NCBI GenBank assembly: GCA_964605775.1
Contig: CAZSDU010000005.1
Location: 62,001 to 126,000, forward strand
From: CAZSDU01 sp964605775
Lineage (GTDB): Bacteria > Bacteroidota > Bacteroidia > Bacteroidales > FEN-979
Reading direction: 5' to 3'
DNA: 64,000 bases
Shown here: positions 56,207-63,735 of the stretch, piece by piece
How the letters are laid out: each line of letters begins with the position of its first letter
How positions within the stretch are numbered: the first letter of the stretch is position 1
Notes under the pieces: model-generated
Database searches by the model: none
Told to the model about the DNA's origin: nothing
The model's input: only the letters and a program-made list of their open reading frames with translations
Translations under genes and position numbers: made by a program

Positions 56207-56980
56207 CTAGTTTTGAATATTCAGATATTTCTTGTCAAGCGCTTCGATCCTGTAACTGTAGATCAGACACAACAGAACGAATAGGATAAGCAGCAGCTCA
56301 GCCGTATAGAAGTAATGGAAGGGAAAACCAAGAAATTTGGTATCCGTAAGCACAGACTGATTGTGAATAAGGTACAATTTCATTATTTGCGGAATGGCTT
56401 CTTTATCGGCTTCTGTCATTCCTTGACTTTGTCTGTTCAGGCAATAAGGCAGAAGGGTTGCTTCGAGGCTGGTTGATTCAATCCCGATCCTGTCATCAAG
56501 CATTCCGTTGATTGCCTTTTTTGTGTCGGAAAGGGTCTTCTGCAGACTGATATAGGCCTCGTCGGTGGCACTTGCAAGGTTTTCCCTGGCATCGCGTAGC
56601 GTGGTGACATATTCTGATAAGACAACTTTTTCAGAATCGCTGACCATGTTGTAGGCAACTGTTGTAATACCATTCCTGAGGATCTCCTTTTTCTCCTTTT
56701 TAACTGAAGATTTTCCATAGACAGCAATGAGGGATTTGAGAAAATCCTGGTTCTCGGAAACTGTGGCATTCCCAGATTCGACCTGATCCCATACTGACTG
56801 AAATATGGTATAGGTTTTTTCCGGAGTCGGTTTCTGCAGGATCACAAGCAAAATCTGGAATCCAAAAACTGCGACAGCCCAGATCAACACCATGGTAATG
56901 ATGATATTCCTGTTCCGCCTGCCATGTTCGGTGGTAGGTTTGAATAAATTAAAATGATACTCTTTGTCGGATGTTTTCAC
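56207..56980 (-). CDS. DUF4212-like small symporter subunit with large insertion
   Basis: A 257-residue protein with two helices (about 27-48 and 222-243). The first 48 residues (HGRRNRNIIITMVLIWAVAVFGF) and the last 42 (FLGFPFHYFYTAELLLILFVLLCLIYSYRIEALDKKY) closely resemble DUF4212 proteins, the small partners of acetate-type symporters, normally about 90 residues. Between the helices is an insertion of about 160 residues, predicted helical and extracytoplasmic (EILRNGITTVAYNMV, TLRDARENLAS, EADKEAIPQIMKLYL). GTG is the start, behind a Shine-Dalgarno site. The symporter follows after 27 bases. Confidence 0.82.
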   Translation of the reverse strand: MKTSDKEYHFNLFKPTTEHGRRNRNIIITMVLIWAVAVFGFQILLVILQKPTPEKTYTIFQSVWDQVESGNATVSENQDFLKSLIAVYGKSSVKKEKKEILRNGITTVAYNMVSDSEKVVLSEYVTTLRDARENLASATDEAYISLQKTLSDTKKAINGMLDDRIGIESTSLEATLLPYCLNRQSQGMTEADKEAIPQIMKLYLIHNQSVLTDTKFLGFPFHYFYTAELLLILFVLLCLIYSYRIEALDKKYLNIQN

Positions 56981-56987
56981 TTTGAGT

Positions 56988-56994
56988 TCTCCTT
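56988..56994 (-). promoter_or_regulatory. Strong Shine-Dalgarno site, DUF4212-like gene
   Basis: On the minus strand AAGGAGA sits 7 bases before the GTG start at 56980. Most genes in the window lack such a site. Confidence 0.7.
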
Positions 56995-57139
56995 TCGTTT
57001 GCTTGATGAATGACTTCTTGTTTGGGAATCTATTTAGACCCGCAAAAGAATTAAAAGCTTAACCAATCAAAAATAGAATTATTTCACGAAAAAAAAAATT
57101 ATCGCTTGCCAATTTACCCTGAATCAGTGAATAATGATT

Positions 57140-57168
57140 TTTGTTTTACAAAACATTCGATACATTTG
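57140..57168 (+). promoter_or_regulatory. Bacteroidota promoter of the porin gene
   Basis: TTTG at 57140-57143 and TACATTTG at 57161-57168 (full TAnnTTTG match) are separated by 17 bases, slightly short of the usual spacing. The leader to the ATG at 57242 is about 70 bases. Confidence 0.6.
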
Positions 57169-57241
57169 GAACCTTAAAAACCACCACGCCAATGTTAAAA
57201 ATTTATCTTCACTTTTTTGATAAACTCCTAAACTGTTAAAC

Positions 57242-58603
57242 ATGAAGAGACATTTCTACCTTTCGTGCTGCCTCCTTGGGATTTCGATCCTGGTGCAAGC
57301 CCAGACATCTGAACCGAAACCTGAAGTAAAGGAGGTCAAAACAACAGACAAAGAGAAAAAAAAACCTAAATTCGGGATTGGATTTTCGGGGTTTGTTAAA
57401 ACAGATCTGATTTTTGATTCACGACAGACAGTCAGTGCGCGAGAAGGACATTTTCTGTTGTTCCCCGAAAATGAAAAGCCGGATGCCGATGGAAATGACA
57501 TTTATGCCAAGGCCAATTTCAACATCCTTTCGATCCAGACCAGGCTCGCCGGAACTATCACTGGGCCTGATGCACTAGGAGCACAAACTTCAGGGTACAT
57601 TGAGGCAGAGTTTTTTGGCAATATCAATCCGAACATCAATACTTTCAGGTTGCGTCATGCCTGGGTAAAGCTGGCATGGACAAAAACCGAACTCCTGGTG
57701 GGACAGTGGTGGCATCCTATGTTTGTTCCAGAATGTGCGCCTGCCACTATTTCATTTAACACCGGAGCCCCTTTTGTGGTTTTTTCGCGCAATCCGCAAA
57801 TAAAACTCACCCAGCGCTTTGGTAACTTCAAACTAGACCTGACTTTTCTGTCGCAGATCGATTTTACCAGCGACGGACCCGATGGTCCCAATCCAAAGTA
57901 CCTAAGGAATTCCGTGCTCCCCGAGACCGACCTGCAGATCCAGTATGTTACCCGGAATACAACAAAGGAAGTTCTTTTTATAATCGGGGCCGGTATTAAT
58001 TTCCAGTTGCTTACCCCCAGGCTGGCGACTTCAGTAACCCTGAAACCTGCTTATGATACTGTGATCAACAACAAAGTAGTGCATTATGATGCCATCACGG
58101 CCACCTATAAAACCGACACGAAATCGCCAGCTATGGCGTATAACTTTTATTCAAAGCTGGTGCTTCGTAAAGTCACCTTCAAACTGGGCGGTGAATATGG
58201 CGGGAATAACAACGCCTATACCATGCTGGGTGGGTTTGCCGTTAAATCAATAACCAATGCCGAAAAAAATCTGGTAAATTATGCGAATATTCGTTCTTTT
58301 GCTGCCTGGGCAGAGATTCACACCAATTCAATCCGTTGGCAGCCGGGGCTTTTCCTTGCCTATGGGAAAAATCTTGGTGCAGCCGAAAATATAAAAGGCC
58401 CTTATTATGTCAGGGGGGTTAACATTGATTATGCCTACCGGATATCCCCCAGGATAACCTTCAATGTTAATAAATTCCGGCTTGCGGGAGAAGTTGAATA
58501 CACCGTAGCAGCCTATGGAAAAACAAACGGCAAAGGGTATGTTTTTGACACCAAAGAGATCGGTAATCTGCGATTTCTGATCGGTGCTTACTATTTCTTT
58601 TAA
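57242..58603 (+). CDS. Outer-membrane porin, DcaP-like
   Basis: A 453-residue outer-membrane beta-barrel with signal peptide (to LVQAQT) and a short Lys/Glu-rich linker (about 20-42). The barrel begins FGIGFSGFVKTDLIFDSRQTVSAREGHF and shows alternating strands, WVKLAWTKTELLVGQWW, and a Tyr/Phe-ended C-terminus (FLIGAYYFF). The pattern matches DcaP-type porins, which take up dicarboxylates and related acids. Its position beside the symporter fits an uptake route from outer to inner membrane; substrate is inferred. It is divergent from the DUF4212-like gene and converges with the second kbl-like gene (26 bases between). Confidence 0.9.
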   Translation: MKRHFYLSCCLLGISILVQAQTSEPKPEVKEVKTTDKEKKKPKFGIGFSGFVKTDLIFDSRQTVSAREGHFLLFPENEKPDADGNDIYAKANFNILSIQTRLAGTITGPDALGAQTSGYIEAEFFGNINPNINTFRLRHAWVKLAWTKTELLVGQWWHPMFVPECAPATISFNTGAPFVVFSRNPQIKLTQRFGNFKLDLTFLSQIDFTSDGPDGPNPKYLRNSVLPETDLQIQYVTRNTTKEVLFIIGAGINFQLLTPRLATSVTLKPAYDTVINNKVVHYDAITATYKTDTKSPAMAYNFYSKLVLRKVTFKLGGEYGGNNNAYTMLGGFAVKSITNAEKNLVNYANIRSFAAWAEIHTNSIRWQPGLFLAYGKNLGAAENIKGPYYVRGVNIDYAYRISPRITFNVNKFRLAGEVEYTVAAYGKTNGKGYVFDTKEIGNLRFLIGAYYFF

Positions 58604-58629
58604 AAGCTGCTGCCAGGGTGCAAAAAACG

Positions 58630-59877
58630 TTACATGCCGTAGCGTTCGATAATCTCCTGTTTGGTTTTTCCGAGGATCTCGTATTTTTTCCCCACCTTTC
58701 TGAAGGCTTCCAGGGCTTTTTCGAGATGGTGGATCTCATGTCCGGCGGAGATCTGTGTCCGGATGCGAGCTGCACCTTGAGGGACAACAGGGAAAAAGAA
58801 TCCAATGGCATAAATGCCTTCCTCATACAGATCGCGGGAAACATCCTGGGCCAGCTTGGCATTGAACAGCATCACCGGAACGATTGGCGTATCCCCGGCT
58901 TTGATGATCAGACCTGCTTCAATCAATCCCTTACGCCAGAACTCAGTATTCTTTTCGAGTTTGTCGCGGCGATCGGTCGAGGCTGAAAGGATTTCCAGCA
59001 CCTTGATGACACCGGCAACCACCGGTGGGGCAATGGTATTCGAAAAGAGGTAGGGGCGGGCTTTCTGCCGGCACATCTCTACAATCTCCTTGCGACCTGA
59101 AACACAGCCCCCAGATGCACCTCCAAGACCTTTGCCGAAAGTGGTGGTAATGATGTCGATCTTTCCCATCACACCATACTGCTCATGTGTTCCCCTGCCG
59201 GTTTTTCCGATAAAGCCGCTGGAATGTGAATCATCAACAAAAAGTAAGGCATCGTATTTCTCGCAGAGTTCAACCATCTTATCAAGCTTTGCCGTATCGC
59301 CATCCATAGAGAAAACACCATCCGTAATGACACATTTCAGTCGCTTATCGTTGTGAAGTTGCAGTTTTTCCTCCAGGTGCTCCATGTCGGAATGCTTGAA
59401 TGTGTCGTGCATGGCGCTGCAAAGCCGGATCCCGTCGATGATGGAGGCATGAACCAGGCGGTCGGAAATCATGACATCATCCTTGGTCAGGACAGCCTCG
59501 AAAACCCCAGCGTTGGCATCCATACAGGAAGGAAACAAAATGGTATCTTCTGTTCCAAGGAATTTCGTAACCATTTGTTCAAGGGTACGGTGTATGTCCT
59601 GGGTTCCGCAAATGAAGCGGACAGAAGACATTCCGTAGCCGTGTGAATCAAGACCGGCATGCGCTGCTTTCACGACATCGGGATGACTTGACATACCCAG
59701 ATAGTTGTTTGCACAGATGTTAATAACCTTTTTCAGGGAAGCCCCGGTGGGGAACTCAACTTCGATGTCGGCAGCCTGTGAAGAATGGATGAAACGTTCC
59801 TGTTTGAACAGACCTGCATTTTTCAGGCCTGACAGAACTTCGGAATAAATTCCGCGGGTTTTATCGGTATAAGCCAT
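58630..59877 (-). CDS. KBL-like PLP-dependent alpha-oxoamine synthase
   Basis: A 415-residue cytoplasmic enzyme of the KBL/Spt/ALAS family. The PLP Lys is 249 in TTFGKGLGGASGG; Asp216 and His218 are in FVDDSHSSGF, and SSVRFICGTQDIHRTLEQ is the conserved family block. It resembles glycine C-acetyltransferase (Kbl) more than serine palmitoyltransferase, but the true kbl is at 62426, so this is a paralogue. It is the last gene of a row with ACP (13 bases upstream), acetate-CoA ligase, acpS and kbl. The ACP partner suggests condensation of an ACP-bound acyl group with an amino acid; that is inference. A perfect AAGGAGG precedes its ATG. Confidence 0.92.
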   Translation of the reverse strand: MAYTDKTRGIYSEVLSGLKNAGLFKQERFIHSSQAADIEVEFPTGASLKKVINICANNYLGMSSHPDVVKAAHAGLDSHGYGMSSVRFICGTQDIHRTLEQMVTKFLGTEDTILFPSCMDANAGVFEAVLTKDDVMISDRLVHASIIDGIRLCSAMHDTFKHSDMEHLEEKLQLHNDKRLKCVITDGVFSMDGDTAKLDKMVELCEKYDALLFVDDSHSSGFIGKTGRGTHEQYGVMGKIDIITTTFGKGLGGASGGCVSGRKEIVEMCRQKARPYLFSNTIAPPVVAGVIKVLEILSASTDRRDKLEKNTEFWRKGLIEAGLIIKAGDTPIVPVMLFNAKLAQDVSRDLYEEGIYAIGFFFPVVPQGAARIRTQISAGHEIHHLEKALEAFRKVGKKYEILGKTKQEIIERYGM

Positions 59878-59882
59878 GATTT

Positions 59883-59889
59883 CCTCCTT
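59883..59889 (-). promoter_or_regulatory. Perfect Shine-Dalgarno site, second kbl-like gene
   Basis: On the minus strand AAGGAGG ends 5 bases before the ATG at 59877. It is the strongest ribosome-binding site in the window and unusual for Bacteroidota. Confidence 0.75.
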
Positions 59890-59890
59890 G

Positions 59891-60133
59891 TTATTTTACA
59901 TATTCATTCACGAGCTTGCAAATTTTGTTGACCGAATCGAAAGCTTCTGGTGTAGCTTTATCGTCCGGGATAGCAATGCTGTATTTATTCTCAAGAAAGC
60001 GTTTCAGTGAGACCATCGAAAAACTGTCCACAATTCCACCCGAGATCAGGGGTGTATCATAAGTTACTTCCGTATCATCTTCCACATATTCCTTGATCAC
60101 ATAATTTTTAATGATTTCTTTCATGTCTTCCAT
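59891..60133 (-). CDS. Acyl carrier protein
   Basis: An 80-residue acidic helical protein. GGIVDSFSMVSLKRFLE holds the phosphopantetheine attachment Ser37 in DSF, instead of the usual DSL. It carries an acyl group as thioester after activation by AcpS, encoded two genes upstream. It lies 13 bases before the KBL-like gene and after the ligase and a 25-bp hairpin. It is distinct from the fatty-acid AcpP by divergent helix II surroundings, suggesting dedicated use in this locus. Confidence 0.92.
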   Translation of the reverse strand: MEDMKEIIKNYVIKEYVEDDTEVTYDTPLISGGIVDSFSMVSLKRFLENKYSIAIPDDKATPEAFDSVNKICKLVNEYVK

Positions 60134-60140
60134 GTTGTGT

Positions 60141-60147
60141 TCTCCTT
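60141..60147 (-). promoter_or_regulatory. Strong Shine-Dalgarno site, ACP gene
   Basis: On the minus strand AAGGAGA lies 7 bases before the ATG at 60133, the same sequence and spacing as at the DUF4212-like gene. Confidence 0.7.
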
Positions 60148-60199
60148 TTAGTTTTGCTTATTAATGATTCGCGTTTACTTTTTTGGTTTCTTATCTGAT

Positions 60200-60249
60200 G
60201 GATGCAAGATACAAGATGCAGGATATCCTGTATCTTGCATCCTGTATCC
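60200..60249. repeat. 25-bp inverted repeat built from GATRCAR heptads
   Basis: A palindrome with no loop, centred between 60224 and 60225. Of 25 base pairs, 21 are perfect and two more are G-U in RNA. Each arm is itself heptad-repeated: GATGCAA, GATACAA, GATGCAG on the left and the complement on the right. It starts 2 bases after the ligase stop codon. There is no T-run, so it is not a classical terminator; it may stabilise or process the mRNA between ligase and ACP. Confidence 0.8.
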
Positions 60250-60251
60250 TT

Positions 60252-61955
60252 TTAATCATTTTCCAAGGTGCTGGTATCCCCAATCTCTTCTCCCCATTCC
60301 TTGGCATGAAGGATACGGCGCATGATTTTCCCGCTGCGGGTCTTGGGCAAATTATCTATAAATTCAATTTCCTGGGGCATGGCAAGTGGTGAAAGTTTTT
60401 TTCGTACAAAGTTCATAATGTCAAGATCAAGGTCTTTGCTGGCCATGAAACCGGGTTTCAGGGTCACAAAAGCTTTGACGACCTCCATGTTGACAAAGTC
60501 GGGTTTGGCTACCACGGCAGATTCAGCCACGGCAGGATGTTCCAGCAAGGCCGATTCCACTTCAAAGGGACTAACCAGGTGACCTCCGGTATTGATCACA
60601 TCATCATCTCGTCCGACAAACCAGAAATAACCTTCGTTGTCGATGGAGGAGCGGTCGCCGGGAAGATACCAACCGTTTTTAAACTTTTTCTGATAGGTCT
60701 CTTCATTTTTCCAGTAAGTCCGCATCATCGAAGGCCAGCCTGGTTTGATGGCAATGAGACCGATCTTTCCTGTTTCGTTAAATGGGGTGAACGTTTCTGA
60801 GTCAATAACCGTGGCGATGATTCCCGGGAAGGGCTTGCCCATAGATCCTGGTTTGATCTTCATCCCCGGGTAATTGGAGATCATAATGGACCCGGTCTCG
60901 GTTTGCCAGTAAGTATCGAGAAATGGTTTACCATAAACTTTTTCACTCCAGATCACGGCTTCGCTGTTCAGCGGTTCACCCACTGAAGCAAGATGGCGAA
61001 GGGTGGAAAGATCGTATTTCTTGATGACTTCTTCCCCGGCTTTCATCAGTGAGCGGATGGCCGTGGGAGCAGAATACCACATGCTGATCTTATGTTTCTC
61101 GATAAAGCGATACCAGTTATCGGCAGAGAAGCCGGCATCAAGCACACATTGGGTGACCCCGTTGCTGAAAGCGCCGATGATACCATATGAAGTCCCGGTA
61201 ACCCAACCGGGGTCAGCAGTACACCAGTAGATATCATCATCCCTGAGATCCAATACCCATTTCGAGGTAAGATATTGCGAAATCAAACTGTAATGAACAT
61301 GTTTTACCCCTTTCGGCTGACCTGTCGTTCCGGAAGTATAATGCAACACCGAGGGTGACTCGGCGTAGGTCGGATGAATGTCAAACTTTTCTGGCTTTTC
61401 GGCCTTTTCCATATCAAAAGTAACTTCGCGGTCGAGCAGCGTTTTTGTAGGGTCTGCATCTACGATGATCAAGTGTTTCAGGTAAGGCATCTTGTCCATG
61501 ATCTTGCGAACCTTGGGAGCATGCTTTTTCTGGGTAATGATAGCTGTGGTTTGCGCATTGTCAAGGCGAACAAAAAGGGATTCATCCCCAAAGGCTGAGA
61601 ATAATGGTTGGGCAATTCCTCCCATCTTCAGGATACCCAGAAATCCGATATAAAGTTCAGGGATTTTGTCCATGAAAAGGCAGACGCGGTCTTCCGGTTT
61701 GATGCCCAATCCACGCAGGAAGTGGCCGATTGCATTGCTGTTGAGCCGAAGATCATTATACGTATACCGTTTTTCTATCCCTGCATTGCCTTCCCAGATC
61801 AGGCCCATTTTGTCGGCTTTTCCCATTTGACATATACGGTCGGAACAATACCAACCAATGTTGATGACATTGCCCGGTTTGTAATCCAGCTCTTTTTCGG
61901 CAATGCTCCAATCAAAGTTTTTTATCCGTTCTTCGTAAGATCCGATGTTTGTCAT
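60252..61955 (-). CDS. acsA: AMP-forming acetate-CoA ligase, AcsA type
   Basis: A 567-residue adenylate-forming enzyme that activates a carboxylate to acyl-AMP and then acyl-CoA. The P-loop is YTSGTTGQPKGVKHVHYS (about 210-227). YWCTADPGWVTGTSYGI, the DTYWQTETG motif (the Trp equivalent to the acetate-limiting residue in Acs is kept) and the C-terminal SGKIMRR with the catalytic and acetylatable Lys near 547 are all present. This pattern fits AcsA-type acetate or propionate ligases. It might alternatively load the nearby ACP. It is third in the minus-strand row, after acpS, and a heptad hairpin separates it from ACP. Confidence 0.9.
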   Translation of the reverse strand: MTNIGSYEERIKNFDWSIAEKELDYKPGNVINIGWYCSDRICQMGKADKMGLIWEGNAGIEKRYTYNDLRLNSNAIGHFLRGLGIKPEDRVCLFMDKIPELYIGFLGILKMGGIAQPLFSAFGDESLFVRLDNAQTTAIITQKKHAPKVRKIMDKMPYLKHLIIVDADPTKTLLDREVTFDMEKAEKPEKFDIHPTYAESPSVLHYTSGTTGQPKGVKHVHYSLISQYLTSKWVLDLRDDDIYWCTADPGWVTGTSYGIIGAFSNGVTQCVLDAGFSADNWYRFIEKHKISMWYSAPTAIRSLMKAGEEVIKKYDLSTLRHLASVGEPLNSEAVIWSEKVYGKPFLDTYWQTETGSIMISNYPGMKIKPGSMGKPFPGIIATVIDSETFTPFNETGKIGLIAIKPGWPSMMRTYWKNEETYQKKFKNGWYLPGDRSSIDNEGYFWFVGRDDDVINTGGHLVSPFEVESALLEHPAVAESAVVAKPDFVNMEVVKAFVTLKPGFMASKDLDLDIMNFVRKKLSPLAMPQEIEFIDNLPKTRSGKIMRRILHAKEWGEEIGDTSTLEND

Positions 61956-62033
61956 AGACTAAGGGTTAAAATGTGAATGCGTGAACGATTGAAATGATTA
62001 CAAACGGCCAACGCGCAGAGATGAATACAGGGA

Positions 62034-62429
62034 TCAGTCATGGGAAGTCGTGGTTTCACTTTCGAGGATGACAATGGCGGTGGCGGTTTCTTTTAGATGC
62101 GATAAAGATACATGAATTTTTGAAATCTGCAAGTCGTTGATCAGTTCTTCTGCTTTCCCGGAAACCCTGATATGCGGTTGACCCAGTTCATCATGAAAAA
62201 TTTCGATATCCGCAAAGCGGATGCCAAAGCGCCAGCCTGTCCCTATGGCTTTCAGAAAGGATTCTTTGGCTGAAAACCTCGCTGCATAATGTTGATATTT
62301 ATCCTTTTTGGATTCGCAATAATCAATTTCGAGCGGGGTAAATATTTTATCCTTAAAGCCATTATCCCGCATCATTGCTTTTTCGATGCGCGCCACTTCG
62401 ATGATATCTATGCCTGTCCCGTAAATCAA
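62034..62429 (-). CDS. acpS: Holo-ACP synthase
   Basis: A 131-residue phosphopantetheinyl transferase that activates ACP. GTGIDIIEVARIEKAM is the N-terminal motif with the Mg-binding Asp, and FSAKESFLKAIGTGW the second one. The start is TTG, overlapping the kbl stop as TTGA, so the two are translationally coupled. It is probably dedicated to, or shared with, the ACP two genes downstream. Confidence 0.95.
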   Translation of the reverse strand: MIYGTGIDIIEVARIEKAMMRDNGFKDKIFTPLEIDYCESKKDKYQHYAARFSAKESFLKAIGTGWRFGIRFADIEIFHDELGQPHIRVSGKAEELINDLQISKIHVSLSHLKETATAIVILESETTTSHD

Positions 62430-63622
62430 ATGGCAGCCAGTTTTTTTCCGACTTTTCTGAATTTATCGAGGGCGAAGCCGATTTGTTCCATGGAATGTGC
62501 TGCGCTGATCTGAACCCTGATGCGGGATTTCCCTTTCGGTACCACGGGATAATAAAATCCGATCACATACACACCTTCTTCGAGCAGGGCGTTGGCAAAA
62601 TCCTGAGAAAGCTTGGCATCATTGGGAAGATGACCGAATAAAACAGGAACAATAGGATGTATCCCCGGGACGATCTGGAATCCGAAATCTTCCATTCCCT
62701 TTCTGAAAAGCTGAGTGTTCTCAAACAATTTATCCCGAAGTATTGTGGTCTCAGAAAGCATGTTCAGCACCTCGAGCGTGGCTCCGGTTATGGCCGGAGT
62801 AAGGGTATTGGAGAACAAATACGGCCGTGAGCGTTGCCGCAGCAACTCTACGATCTCCTTTTTAGCGGAGATACAGCCTCCCGATGCCCCTCCAAGAGCC
62901 TTCCCGAAAGTAGTGGATATAATGTCCACCCTCCCCTGAGTATTGCAATGTTCAACCGTTCCCCGGCCGGTTTTCCCGACAAAGCCGGTAGCATGGGAAT
63001 CGTCAACCATGACCAGGGCATCATATTTTTCCGCCAGGTCGCAGATCTTATCCACCTTGGCAATAATCCCGTCCATGGAAAAAACCCCGTCGGTAACAAT
63101 CAGTTTGAACCTTGCTTCACTGGCATCCTGAAGTACTTCTTCGAGGTCATCCATATCATTGTTCTTGTAACGGAACCGTTTTGCCTTGCATAGTCTTACC
63201 CCGTCTATGATGGAAGCATGGTTCAACTCGTCGGAAATGATGGCATCCTGCTCGCTTAACAAGGGTTCAAACACCCCGCCATTCGCATCGAAAGCAGAGG
63301 AATACAAAATGGTGTCTTCCATGCCAAGGAACTCACTCAGCTTGGCTTCAAGATCCTTATGGACTTTTTGGGTGCCACAAATAAACCGTACCGAAGATAA
63401 CCCATAACCATACCTAAAAAAGGTATAATTCGCTCCTGCCATAACACGGGGATCATTGGAAAGCCCCAGATAATTATTGGCGCACATATTCAGGACTTTC
63501 CTGCCATTGGTCTGTATTTCCACGCCCTGGGGTGTGGTTATGATCCGCTCTGTCTTGTAAAGCCCATCCTGATGAATACCCTCGATTTGCTTCTGCAGAT
63601 AATGCTGGAATTTTCCGTACAT
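62426..63622 (-). CDS. kbl: Glycine C-acetyltransferase (2-amino-3-ketobutyrate CoA ligase)
   Basis: A 398-residue PLP enzyme from ATG 63622; the longer frame adds a hydrophobic AT-rich stretch with no family match. CANNYLGL, SSVRFICGTQKVHKDLE, NHASIIDGVRLCKAKRFRY and the PLP Lys241 in TTFGKALGGASGG are as in E. coli Kbl. It cleaves 2-amino-3-ketobutyrate to glycine and acetyl-CoA, the step after Tdh (38955), or runs in reverse. It opens the row kbl - acpS - acsA - ACP - KBL-like, overlapping acpS by 4 bases. Confidence 0.95.
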   Translation of the reverse strand: MYGKFQHYLQKQIEGIHQDGLYKTERIITTPQGVEIQTNGRKVLNMCANNYLGLSNDPRVMAGANYTFFRYGYGLSSVRFICGTQKVHKDLEAKLSEFLGMEDTILYSSAFDANGGVFEPLLSEQDAIISDELNHASIIDGVRLCKAKRFRYKNNDMDDLEEVLQDASEARFKLIVTDGVFSMDGIIAKVDKICDLAEKYDALVMVDDSHATGFVGKTGRGTVEHCNTQGRVDIISTTFGKALGGASGGCISAKKEIVELLRQRSRPYLFSNTLTPAITGATLEVLNMLSETTILRDKLFENTQLFRKGMEDFGFQIVPGIHPIVPVLFGHLPNDAKLSQDFANALLEEGVYVIGFYYPVVPKGKSRIRVQISAAHSMEQIGFALDKFRKVGKKLAAI

Positions 63623-63655
63623 GAAAAGCTTTTGTTTTAAGGATAAAAACGGGAT

Positions 63656-63663
63656 CAAAATTA
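63656..63663 (-). promoter_or_regulatory. Bacteroidota -7 element of kbl row
   Basis: On the minus strand this reads TAATTTTG, a full TAnnTTTG match, 33 bases before the kbl ATG. No clear -33 box is seen. Confidence 0.45.
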
Positions 63664-63705
63664 TAAAAAAAATCATGCTGTACGAGCTGAAAAACAAATA
63701 AGCCT

Positions 63706-63713
63706 TACCTTTG
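63706..63713 (+). promoter_or_regulatory. Bacteroidota -7 element of terminal lipoprotein gene
   Basis: TACCTTTG is a full TAnnTTTG match, 22 bases before the ATG at 63736. Confidence 0.5.
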
Positions 63714-63735
63714 AAAACAAAAGCGAGGCATCATT

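Noticed and set aside
57001..57160. Small RNA or riboswitch between the DUF4212-like and porin genes
   Set aside because: AT-rich with promoter elements only; no stable hairpin or known riboswitch core seen.
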